A DNA stretch of 64,000 nt from assembly GCF_036492635.1 (NCBI RefSeq), contig NZ_AP025305.1:2914001-2978000 (forward strand), written 5' to 3'. Made by a program: the position numbers and the translations under genes. Below are positions 27,588 to 34,453 of the stretch, in pieces; the first letter of the stretch is position 1, and each line of letters starts with the position of its first letter. This DNA comes from Aureibacter tunicatorum (GTDB lineage: Bacteria; Bacteroidota; Bacteroidia; Cytophagales; Cyclobacteriaceae). The notes beneath the pieces are model-generated. The model ran no database searches, had not been told where the DNA came from, and saw only the letters and a list, made by a program, of their open reading frames with translations.

Positions 27588-28007
27588 ATGCTGAATACTT
27601 CCATTCCCTTGGAGCAACTAAATGCGCAAAGCAAAAACACCCTTATTGAACACCTCAACATACGCTATACCGAGATTACCGAGTCTTACATCAAAGGAAC
27701 AATGCCAGTAAACCCAACAACGCACCAACCTTTGGGACTATTGCATGGTGGAGCTTCTGCGGCTTTGGCTGAGACTTTAGCCAGCGTTGGAGCAAATCTT
27801 ACTATAAACCCTAAGACTCACTATTGCGTTGGACTTGAAATCAACGCTAATCACATTAAAAGTGTCAAAGATGGCATTGTAACCGGAATTGCGACACCCT
27901 TGCATATGGGTAGGACTACGCAAGTATGGGAGATTCGCATAAGCAATGAGGACAACAAGTTGCTTTGCATCAGCAGAATGACTGTGGCTGTTATGGCTAA
28001 AAAATAA
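27588..28007 (+). CDS. menI: hotdog-fold thioesterase, probable DHNA-CoA thioesterase
   Basis: A 139-residue hotdog-fold thioesterase. The active-site segment LGLLHGGASAALAETLASVGA has the His-Gly-Gly and the catalytic Glu (about E62) spacing of the EntH/YdiI (MenI) group. MenI hydrolyses 1,4-dihydroxy-2-naphthoyl-CoA in menaquinone synthesis. That assignment rests on the subfamily motif and on its neighbour, isochorismate synthase, which starts at most 39 bp downstream. Another acyl-CoA substrate remains possible. Confidence 0.8.
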   Translation: MLNTSIPLEQLNAQSKNTLIEHLNIRYTEITESYIKGTMPVNPTTHQPLGLLHGGASAALAETLASVGANLTINPKTHYCVGLEINANHIKSVKDGIVTGIATPLHMGRTTQVWEIRISNEDNKLLCISRMTVAVMAKK

Positions 28008-28046
28008 TTATTTTTGAGGAAGAAAGACAAGTGCAGAAAGCTATAT

Positions 28047-29258
28047 ATGGAAACTATACAGGAAACATCAATGGCTAATACCATCTTCGAAAAGATGGCT
28101 GTTATTTTTAATGCGGCAATTGAAGCAAAACTTCCAATTGCAATATGGAGAAGTCCTAATTCAAATACTTTCAATACTGTTATTCAAACAACTAAATCTG
28201 ACAATATTTGGCTTAATAGTATCGAAGATGTAATGAAACAAGAGGGCTTCATATTTGCTCCATTCAACACTGATTCTCGCAAAATCATTTGTATATCATC
28301 TGAATTAGCTTACGAAATTACTGAAAGCACATGTACTCATAACGCCACATCAAGTGTTGCAAGAGAATTTCATAAAACATTGGATTTTTCCTCATTGAAA
28401 AATTCCATCAAATACCATTTCCCTAATAAAGGCCAAGAAAAGCATCATAGCACGTATAAAGAAACGTTTATTAATAATGTTAAAAATGGAATAAAAAACA
28501 TAAATGAAGGAAGCTTAACTAAAATTGTACCCTCTAAGACGAAATCTATCCAGCTAAGGTCTGATTTTGATCCATTGAACACTTTCCATAATCTTTCTTC
28601 ATCATATTCAAACGCATTCATTTCCCTAATATCGATACCAGAAATAGGCACTTGGATGGGAGCAACACCTGAAATACTTATACAGGTGAATCAAAACCAC
28701 ATTTTCAAAACCGTTGCCTTAGCGGGAACCCAACTCTATACTGGCCAAAAATTAGGCGATGTGAGTTGGAAACAAAAAGAAATTGAGGAACAAGCTTTAG
28801 TTAGCAGGTACATCATCAATCGTTTCAAAAAAATCAGACTAAGGGAATTTGACGAATACGGGCCAAAAACAATCAAAGCAGGCAATTTGCTTCATTTAAA
28901 AACATCTTTCGAAGTTGATATGAAAGAAACAGAAAGGCCCGATCTGCCCCAAAAAATGCTTGAACTGCTGCACCCTACTTCAGCCGTTTGCGGCATGCCA
29001 AGAGAAGAGGCCTTGAAATTTCTAAATAATAATGAAAAACACGATAGAAAATATTTTAGTGGATTTTTAGGCCCAATAAATGTGCAAGACAATAGTAGCC
29101 TATTTGTTAATCTTCGTTGCATGGAACTTCTTGAAGGCCAAGCCATTCTTTATGCAGGCGCTGGAGTAACAGAGGATTCTGATCCTGAGTCGGAATGGAA
29201 CGAAACAGAACAAAAGTGCAATACTTTATTGAACTATCTTCAAACAAATTTAGACTAA
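28047..29258 (+). CDS. menF: isochorismate synthase
   Basis: Converts chorismate to isochorismate, the first step of menaquinone synthesis. The chorismate-binding C-terminal half shows PTSAVCGMPREEALKFL, KYFSGFLGPI and SDPESEWNETEQKC, which are diagnostic. I choose the ATG at 28047 (403 residues) rather than a TTG at 28014, since the extra residues are short and unlike the family; another ATG at 28071 is also possible. Because the upstream gene is a MenI-like thioesterase and no siderophore genes are present, a MenF role is likelier than EntC. The other men genes are not in this window. Confidence 0.88.
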   Translation: METIQETSMANTIFEKMAVIFNAAIEAKLPIAIWRSPNSNTFNTVIQTTKSDNIWLNSIEDVMKQEGFIFAPFNTDSRKIICISSELAYEITESTCTHNATSSVAREFHKTLDFSSLKNSIKYHFPNKGQEKHHSTYKETFINNVKNGIKNINEGSLTKIVPSKTKSIQLRSDFDPLNTFHNLSSSYSNAFISLISIPEIGTWMGATPEILIQVNQNHIFKTVALAGTQLYTGQKLGDVSWKQKEIEEQALVSRYIINRFKKIRLREFDEYGPKTIKAGNLLHLKTSFEVDMKETERPDLPQKMLELLHPTSAVCGMPREEALKFLNNNEKHDRKYFSGFLGPINVQDNSSLFVNLRCMELLEGQAILYAGAGVTEDSDPESEWNETEQKCNTLLNYLQTNLD

Positions 29259-29347
29259 TCTAGTATAATTAAAAAATATTCAATTTTTCTATGCAACGCT
29301 TTCAACCTATAGGGTGTCTTTAGTTCGGAGTTAAATATTACGTTACT

Positions 29348-29566
29348 ATGATTAAAAACATCGTTTATTTTCTTATTTTCCAAACTATTGCATGGGGTGT
29401 ATTTTTCAATTCAGATATCATTGTCAAGAATCAAGACCAATCAATTGACACGAATCTAGCTGTACTCATGTCACATGAATTTCACACAAGCTCAACAGTG
29501 AAAGACTCAGTTATTCATTCCAATCTTTTTGGAAACTTATTTCTTAATATTGATTATTTGAATTAA
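29348..29566 (+). CDS. small protein with N-terminal hydrophobic segment (putative)
   Basis: A 72-residue frame beginning with a hydrophobic stretch (IVYFLIFQTIAWGVFF), a possible signal or membrane anchor, followed by a polar tail with no cysteine. It lies between menF and the radical SAM gene, 87 bp before the latter's ATG. No family is recognised. It may be a real small membrane or exported protein. A substrate role for the radical SAM enzyme is conceivable but unsupported by any known precursor motif. Confidence 0.4.
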   Translation: MIKNIVYFLIFQTIAWGVFFNSDIIVKNQDQSIDTNLAVLMSHEFHTSSTVKDSVIHSNLFGNLFLNIDYLN

Positions 29567-29641
29567 TCCTTGATTTTCACATAATAGTCTGAATCACTGC
29601 AAGTATCTTTATTTTAAGCCATAAATTCATCTTTTGATGAT

Positions 29642-29649
29642 TATTTTTG
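29642..29649 (+). promoter_or_regulatory. -7 box abutting the radical SAM gene
   Basis: TATTTTTG at 29642-29649 matches TAnnTTTG exactly but lies only 3 bp before the ATG at 29653. If used, transcription would begin at about the start codon, giving a leaderless mRNA. No TTTG is found 19-21 bp upstream. Confidence 0.35.
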
Positions 29650-29652
29650 CAT

Positions 29653-30888
29653 ATGGCTAATACTGAAGACACACCTAACAATATTCCAATACCCAATGCA
29701 TTCTGCATTATGCCTTGGGTTCATTTTCACTCTACTTACCAAGGAACCGTTCAAGCATGTTGCAATGCAAATATCAAATTTGGCAACATTAACCAACAAA
29801 GCATCGATGAAATTTGGAACGGAGATGACATAAAGAACATTCGACAAAATTTCCTTGAAAACAAAAAAGACAATCGATGTTCTATATGCTATAATCAAGA
29901 GGAGTCGGGAAAAAAAAGCTTAAGGCAAATTTCCAATGAGAAATTCATTACTCTTAGCCAAGAAATTATTTCTCAGAACACAACACATTCTCCCAACCCC
30001 AAATACTACGACATTCGTTTCTCTAATCTATGCAATCTACGATGCAGAACTTGCTGGCACGGATACAGTTCTAAATGGCACTCAGATGCATTAGCACTAA
30101 AAAGCACAAAAGCGAAAAAAGCATTGATCCAAAACGTCTCCGATATTTCTGATTTCATTAATCAATTCGCCAAACATATTAATGCAATTGAAGAAATTTA
30201 CTTCGCAGGTGGAGAGCCATTAATCATGCAAGAGCATTATGACATACTCAAACTTTTGCATGAAAAAAGGCTTTTCAACATTAGAATTCGCTACAATACC
30301 AATCTTACCAAACTTGAATTCAATAATCATTCTATCTTGAACTTATGGAAAGACTTCACAAATATTGAAATTGGGATAAGCATTGACAGTACCACAAATC
30401 AAAATAACTATATTAGAAAAGACTCTCGATTCGAAAGTCTTATCGAAAACATTAATCAAGTTAAAAATCATTGTTCCCACGCAAAACTCACCCTCACTCC
30501 AACCATCAGCATTTTCAATATACATCGCCTGACATCGCTTCATGACTATTTCATTAAGCACAAATTAATTTCTCCCAATGACGTCTATTTAAACTTGCTA
30601 GAACGGCCTTATCATTACAACATATGCCTACTTCCCAAACACCTCAAGCAAGAATACTCTTTAGAAATCAAATCTTACACCCAATCCCTATTTGACCTTC
30701 AAACAATAAATGAAAACACCTATAATGACTTTCTTTCCATATGCGAATACATGCATGGCAAGGATTTAAGCAATAAAATCCCCAAGTTAAAACTCGAGCT
30801 TGATAAGCTTGATCAAATAAGGAATGAATCATTTCAAGAAAAAATTCCCGAATTGGGAAAAATTTTTCAAAAAAATGCTTGGAAGTGA
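29653..30888 (+). CDS. radical SAM protein with N-terminal SPASM/twitch-like cysteine cluster
   Basis: A 411-residue enzyme. The radical SAM [4Fe-4S] motif CNLRCRTC has ligands C127, C131 and C134. Before it, residues 18-79 hold C18, C36, C37, C76 and C79 (FCIMPW, QACCNAN, CSICYN), resembling a SPASM/twitch auxiliary cluster placed at the N-terminus instead of the C-terminus. The GGEPLI motif that follows the radical SAM cysteines is at about residue 186. I use the ATG at 29653; a TTG two codons earlier is less likely. No precursor peptide, transporter or peptidase is evident nearby, so the substrate is unknown. SPASM relatives modify peptides or proteins. Confidence 0.85.
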   Translation: MANTEDTPNNIPIPNAFCIMPWVHFHSTYQGTVQACCNANIKFGNINQQSIDEIWNGDDIKNIRQNFLENKKDNRCSICYNQEESGKKSLRQISNEKFITLSQEIISQNTTHSPNPKYYDIRFSNLCNLRCRTCWHGYSSKWHSDALALKSTKAKKALIQNVSDISDFINQFAKHINAIEEIYFAGGEPLIMQEHYDILKLLHEKRLFNIRIRYNTNLTKLEFNNHSILNLWKDFTNIEIGISIDSTTNQNNYIRKDSRFESLIENINQVKNHCSHAKLTLTPTISIFNIHRLTSLHDYFIKHKLISPNDVYLNLLERPYHYNICLLPKHLKQEYSLEIKSYTQSLFDLQTINENTYNDFLSICEYMHGKDLSNKIPKLKLELDKLDQIRNESFQEKIPELGKIFQKNAWK

Positions 30889-30903
30889 AACCTTTTATTC
30901 ACA

Positions 30904-30923
30904 ATATTTGTAAATACAAATAT
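30904..30923. promoter_or_regulatory. palindromic site upstream of yceI
   Basis: ATATTTGTA at 30904-30912 and its exact complement TACAAATAT at 30915-30923 flank an AA centre, 26 bp before the YceI start. It may be an operator for a dimeric regulator and overlaps the AATATTTG element (one mismatch to TAnnTTTG) at 30903-30910. Confidence 0.45.
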
Positions 30924-30949
30924 CAATAATACGAATAAACTTAACAAAC

Positions 30950-31537
30950 ATGAAAAAGGTACTTTACATTGCCCTAGCGTTGATCACTTTTGCTTTTACT
31001 AACGCATCCGCTCAAACAGTTGACTCAAAAAAAAGCTCTATCCAGTGGACTGGAGAAAAGGTTACTGGCAAGCACTGGGGGCATATCAACATCAAATCCG
31101 GAGATGTTGAAACTAAAAATGGCAAACTAGTGGGCGGACATTTTGTGATAAACATGAATTCTATCACTTGCGATGACATAGAAAACAAAGACTACAATCA
31201 AAAATTGGTAGGCCACTTGAAGAATGAAGATTTCTTTGATGTTGCTAAGTTCCCTGAAGCTAAGTTTGTAATCACCAAGGCTGTTGAGAAAAAGGGCAAA
31301 AATGGCAACAATTATGAAATCACAGGAGACTTGACAATCAAAGGCATTTCTCACTCGATCACTTTCCCGGCAAGAGTAGACATCAAAGGAAATTCTGCAA
31401 CTGCTAATGCAAGTGTTGATATCGACAGAACGAAGTGGAATGTTAAATATGGTTCAGGATCTTTCTTCGACAACTTAGGAGACAGAACGATCTATGACGA
31501 ATTCAACTTGAAAATCTCTTTGGCAACCAAAGAATAA
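30950..31537 (+). CDS. exported YceI-family lipid-binding protein
   Basis: A 195-residue periplasmic protein with a signal peptide (about residues 1-21, ending ASAQ). The rest is the YceI lipocalin-like barrel, which binds polyisoprenoid lipids. Family features are SSIQWTGEKVTGKHWGHI at the N-terminus, HLKNEDFFDVAKFPEAKF in the middle and DLTIKGISHSITFPARV before the last strands. Related proteins respond to stress or take part in quinone-related processes, but no specific role can be read here. A palindrome lies in its promoter region and a strong hairpin follows it. Confidence 0.94.
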   Translation: MKKVLYIALALITFAFTNASAQTVDSKKSSIQWTGEKVTGKHWGHINIKSGDVETKNGKLVGGHFVINMNSITCDDIENKDYNQKLVGHLKNEDFFDVAKFPEAKFVITKAVEKKGKNGNNYEITGDLTIKGISHSITFPARVDIKGNSATANASVDIDRTKWNVKYGSGSFFDNLGDRTIYDEFNLKISLATKE

Positions 31538-31554
31538 GCTCAAAGCCTAAGAAA

Positions 31555-31600
31555 AACGCCAAACTTGCAACCAACTTAGCAGGTTTGGCGTTACTTTTTG
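31555..31600 (+). terminator. terminator after yceI
   Basis: AACGCCAAAC at 31555-31564 pairs with GTTTGGCGTT at 31583-31592, then ACTTTTT. It lies within 20 bp of the PPK2 ATG, so the PPK2 promoter or readthrough must work around it. Confidence 0.75.
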
Positions 31601-31611
31601 TAAAAAACCGG

Positions 31612-32496
31612 ATGCACCATTTAGATCCTAATATACTTTTTAATGGAGATCGTAAGATAAAACTTAGCGAATTTTCTCCGAATTATATAAATCATTATCA
31701 CTCTGAAAAAGAAGCTTTATCCAAGCTTGCAAATGACATTGAGTCGCTTAAAGCCCTCCAGTACAAACTTTACGCTCAATCCAATTACTCTATACTTATC
31801 GTATTGCAAGCAATAGACGCAGCAGGAAAGGATAGTTTGATAAAACACGTTTTTAGCGGAATAAACCCTCAAGGGTGCAATGTACATAGCTTCAAAACAC
31901 CAAACGATGAAGAGTTAAAACACAATTATCTCTGGAGGTACTATAAAGCATTACCCCCCAAAGGAATGATAGGGATTTTCAACCGCTCATATTATGAGGA
32001 TGTCTTAATCAAAAAAGTTCATCCTGAATTAGTTCTCCACGAAAACCTCCCAAACATCAAATCCACCAAAGACATTGATGAAAAGTTTTGGAACGCGAGA
32101 TACAAAGAGATCAAACGCTTGGAAAAAACTTTATTAAACACAGGAACAATTATCCTAAAATTCTTTCTTAACTTATCCCAAGAAGAACAAACTAAAAGAT
32201 TCATATCAAGAATCGATGAAGAAAGAAAGAATTGGAAATTCTCCAACTCTGACATGACTGAAAGGCAATATTGGAATGACTACCAATTAGCATTTGAGAA
32301 TATGCTGAACAAAACTGCTACAAAAGAAGCGCCATGGTACATCATACCTGCAGACAACAAATGGTTCACAAGAGTGGCAGTTGGGGATATCATTTCTTCA
32401 AAACTAAATGAACTGGACCTGCATACACCTGAAGTAAGCAAGGAAAAGAAAAAAGAGCTCAACAAAATTAAAAATATTCTAAAAAAAGAACTTTAA
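31612..32496 (+). CDS. polyphosphate kinase 2 family protein (PPK2)
   Basis: Transfers phosphate between polyphosphate and nucleotides. I choose the ATG at 31612 (294 residues); a TTG nine codons upstream lies inside the terminator stem. The Walker A-like motif AIDAAGKDSLIKHVFSG starts near residue 67, and GIFNRSYYEDVLIKKVHPE is the Walker B/lid region. The fold and the NPQGCNVHSFKTP segment fit the ~290-residue class that makes NDP/NTP from polyphosphate (class III-like), though class assignment by eye is tentative. It is followed by a small gene 1 bp after its stop. Confidence 0.9.
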   Translation: MHHLDPNILFNGDRKIKLSEFSPNYINHYHSEKEALSKLANDIESLKALQYKLYAQSNYSILIVLQAIDAAGKDSLIKHVFSGINPQGCNVHSFKTPNDEELKHNYLWRYYKALPPKGMIGIFNRSYYEDVLIKKVHPELVLHENLPNIKSTKDIDEKFWNARYKEIKRLEKTLLNTGTIILKFFLNLSQEEQTKRFISRIDEERKNWKFSNSDMTERQYWNDYQLAFENMLNKTATKEAPWYIIPADNKWFTRVAVGDIISSKLNELDLHTPEVSKEKKKELNKIKNILKKEL

Positions 32497-32497
32497 A

Positions 32498-32779
32498 ATG
32501 GCATCTATCAAAGATTTAAAAAAAGTCAGCAAACATTTAACGAATGACATCATAATTGAGGCTATGTTTTACTATGAATTCAGCACGACTGAGGAAAAAA
32601 GAAAATCAGCAGAGGAAATCATGCGTGAAGCGGCTAGCTTGCAAAGGACTGTAGTGTCTCAAATCAACCACTTCAGAAAACAAAAAACAGAAAAGGCCAA
32701 ACCATATTTTGATAAAACCTTCAAACTATTGGTCGATAGCTCTGACAAGTTAATAGAAAGACTCTATCAAGACAATTAA
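32498..32779 (+). CDS. small conserved helical protein
   Basis: A 93-residue protein rich in Lys and Glu that should be largely helical (NDIIIEAMFYYEFSTTEEKR, later REAASLQRTVVSQINHF). It starts 1 bp after the PPK2 stop, so it is surely cotranscribed and probably translationally coupled. No family name comes to mind. A role tied to polyphosphate metabolism is only suggested by position. Confidence 0.75.
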   Translation: MASIKDLKKVSKHLTNDIIIEAMFYYEFSTTEEKRKSAEEIMREAASLQRTVVSQINHFRKQKTEKAKPYFDKTFKLLVDSSDKLIERLYQDN

Positions 32780-32785
32780 TAAAAA

Positions 32786-32818
32786 GGCCAACCCATTTAC
32801 AGGTTGGCCCAATATTTT
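32786..32818. terminator. bidirectional terminator between the small helical protein and nfu
   Basis: GGCCAACC at 32786-32793 pairs with GGTTGGCC at 32802-32809, with an A run on the left and AT-rich sequence on the right, between convergent genes. Confidence 0.72.
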
Positions 32819-32844
32819 AAAATTAAAGTTGAAAACTTAATCAG

Positions 32845-33096
32845 CTACACAGTCTCATCCAAAGTATTCACCGCCTCTACTGATTTTATCTCAGGCACAG
32901 CTTTTTTAACAGCTTCTTCCACCCCAGCCTTCAAAGTCATCGTAGACATCGGGCAAGAACCGCAAGCTCCAAGAAGCTCTACTTTTAAAACCATTTCTTC
33001 TGTAACCTCCACAACTCTAACATTGCCTCCATCAGCTTCCAAATATGGCCTGATGTTATCCAATGCTTTTTCAACTTTTTCTAAAAGCTCTTCCAT
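32845..33096 (-). CDS. NifU-like C-terminal (Nfu) iron-sulfur carrier
   Basis: An 83-residue Nfu domain alone. The cluster-binding CxxC is C45-C48 in LLGACGSCPMSTMTLK, preceded by IRPYLEADGGNVRVVEV. Such proteins bind and deliver [4Fe-4S] clusters. The gene follows mrp by 14 bp on the same strand, making a small iron-sulfur-delivery operon. Confidence 0.95.
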   Translation of the reverse strand: MEELLEKVEKALDNIRPYLEADGGNVRVVEVTEEMVLKVELLGACGSCPMSTMTLKAGVEEAVKKAVPEIKSVEAVNTLDETV

Positions 33097-33110
33097 TTAA
33101 GTATTATAAA

Positions 33111-34214
33111 TTAATGAGTTGAAAATTCTACCTTTTTCGTCGCCTCCACATTAGCATTTCTAATAGCAACTTGTCTAGCTACTTCTTCGCCTAATGCTCT
33201 AAACGCATTTGCTGTGACATCATCTTTCAAAACCGCAGGATAACCATTGTCTCCAGACTCTCTAATATTCTGAACCAAAGGAATTTGACCTAAAAACGGC
33301 ACTTCATGATTTTCAGCCAATTGCTGGCCACCATCTTTCCCGAAAATATAATATTTATTGTCAGGAAGCTCTTCAGGTGTAAAATAAGCCATATTTTCGA
33401 CAATTCCGAGAATTGGCACATTGATTTGCGGTTGCTTGAACATACCTACTCCTTTTCTAGCATCCATCAAAGCGACTTTCTGAGGAGTTGTAACAATCAC
33501 AGCACCTGTTACTGGAACAGTCTGAACCAAACCTAAGTGGATATCGCCTGTGCCCGGAGGAAGGTCAATCAATAAATAATCAAGCTCGCCCCATTCTGTA
33601 TCAGTAATAAACTGCTTCAAAGCCGAGTTTGCCATTGGACCTCTCCAAATCACCGCATTGTCCGGACCTCCTGTCAAAAAACCAATAGACATAATCTTAA
33701 CGCCATATTGCTCCACAGGTATGATTATGCTCTTATCTCCCTCCTTCTTAACTTCAGGATATTCCATCTCACAATTGAACATTGTTGGCATAGATGGCCC
33801 ATAAATATCAGCGTCGATCAAACCAACTTTCGCGCCACCTTTAGCCAACGCTACGGCTAAGTTCGCGCTTACTGTAGATTTACCCACACCGCCTTTACCT
33901 GAAGCGATAGCAATAATATTCTTCACATCAGGCAATACAGGAGAATTATCCCTTATCGATGTCACATTGGAAGTCATAAATGGCTCAACAACCAAATCAG
34001 GATTTCCAACCTCTTCTCGAACAGCTTCAATACAATCATTTTTGATTTTTTCCTTCAAAGGACATGCAGGCGTGGTCAATACGACGCTAAAGCTTACTTT
34101 TTCGTCAGACACCTCAATTTTTTCAATCATGCCCAAAGTAACTAAATCTTTGTGTAGATCTGGGTCTTGAACCTTAGACAGCGCTTTAAGCACTATTTCT
34201 TTGCTAATATTCAT
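33111..34214 (-). CDS. Mrp/ApbC-type P-loop ATPase, iron-sulfur cluster carrier
   Basis: A 367-residue cytoplasmic protein. Residues 1-85 are a MIP18/DUF59-type domain (LSKVQDPDLHKDLVTLGMI). The rest is the Mrp NTPase with deviant Walker A ASGKGGVGKST (about 104-114) and IDADIYGPSMPTMF. The cluster-binding CxxC normally following VENM is absent here: the sequence reads VENMAYFTPEELPDNKYYIFG. From memory, this is usual for Bacteroidota members of the family and means cluster binding must differ or use other ligands. Coexpression with nfu supports an iron-sulfur role. Confidence 0.92.
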   Translation of the reverse strand: MNISKEIVLKALSKVQDPDLHKDLVTLGMIEKIEVSDEKVSFSVVLTTPACPLKEKIKNDCIEAVREEVGNPDLVVEPFMTSNVTSIRDNSPVLPDVKNIIAIASGKGGVGKSTVSANLAVALAKGGAKVGLIDADIYGPSMPTMFNCEMEYPEVKKEGDKSIIIPVEQYGVKIMSIGFLTGGPDNAVIWRGPMANSALKQFITDTEWGELDYLLIDLPPGTGDIHLGLVQTVPVTGAVIVTTPQKVALMDARKGVGMFKQPQINVPILGIVENMAYFTPEELPDNKYYIFGKDGGQQLAENHEVPFLGQIPLVQNIRESGDNGYPAVLKDDVTANAFRALGEEVARQVAIRNANVEATKKVEFSTH

Positions 34215-34300
34215 AAGTAATATTTATTCGAAGCTAATTACAGAGTATACATTGTTATGTATTAAAGCACATATAATTCCAGCTAATGTATAAACGAAAT

Positions 34301-34332
34301 CAAATTTAACTTATTTTTCCAAAAATGACAAT
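34301..34332 (-). promoter_or_regulatory. promoter of the mrp-nfu operon
   Basis: Read on the minus strand: ATTG (complement of 34329-34332), a 20-bp spacer, then TAAATTTG (complement of 34301-34308), an exact match to the Bacteroidota -7 box. It predicts a leader of roughly 80 nt before mrp. Confidence 0.55.
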
Positions 34333-34357
34333 TACACACATCTTACAAAATGAAAAA

Positions 34358-34376
34358 ACCCCGCATCCGCGGGGCT
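34358..34376 (-). terminator. terminator of the giant metalloprotease gene
   Basis: CCCCGC at 34359-34364 pairs with GCGGGG at 34369-34374 around ATCC. On the minus strand it is followed by a run of six Ts, so it ends the transcript of the 8-kb gene. Confidence 0.85.
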
Positions 34377-34453
34377 TTGAAAAACTATAGATGCCATACA
34401 TGAAAATTCATTCATAGCATCATTAAAAAAATGAAACAAAACAACACTATTTA

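Noticed and set aside
28014-28046. TTG start for isochorismate synthase
   Set aside because: The added eleven residues are basic and unrelated to the family. The ATG at 28047 is preferable.
31585-31611. TTG start for PPK2
   Set aside because: It lies inside the yceI terminator stem. The ATG at 31612 gives the usual length.
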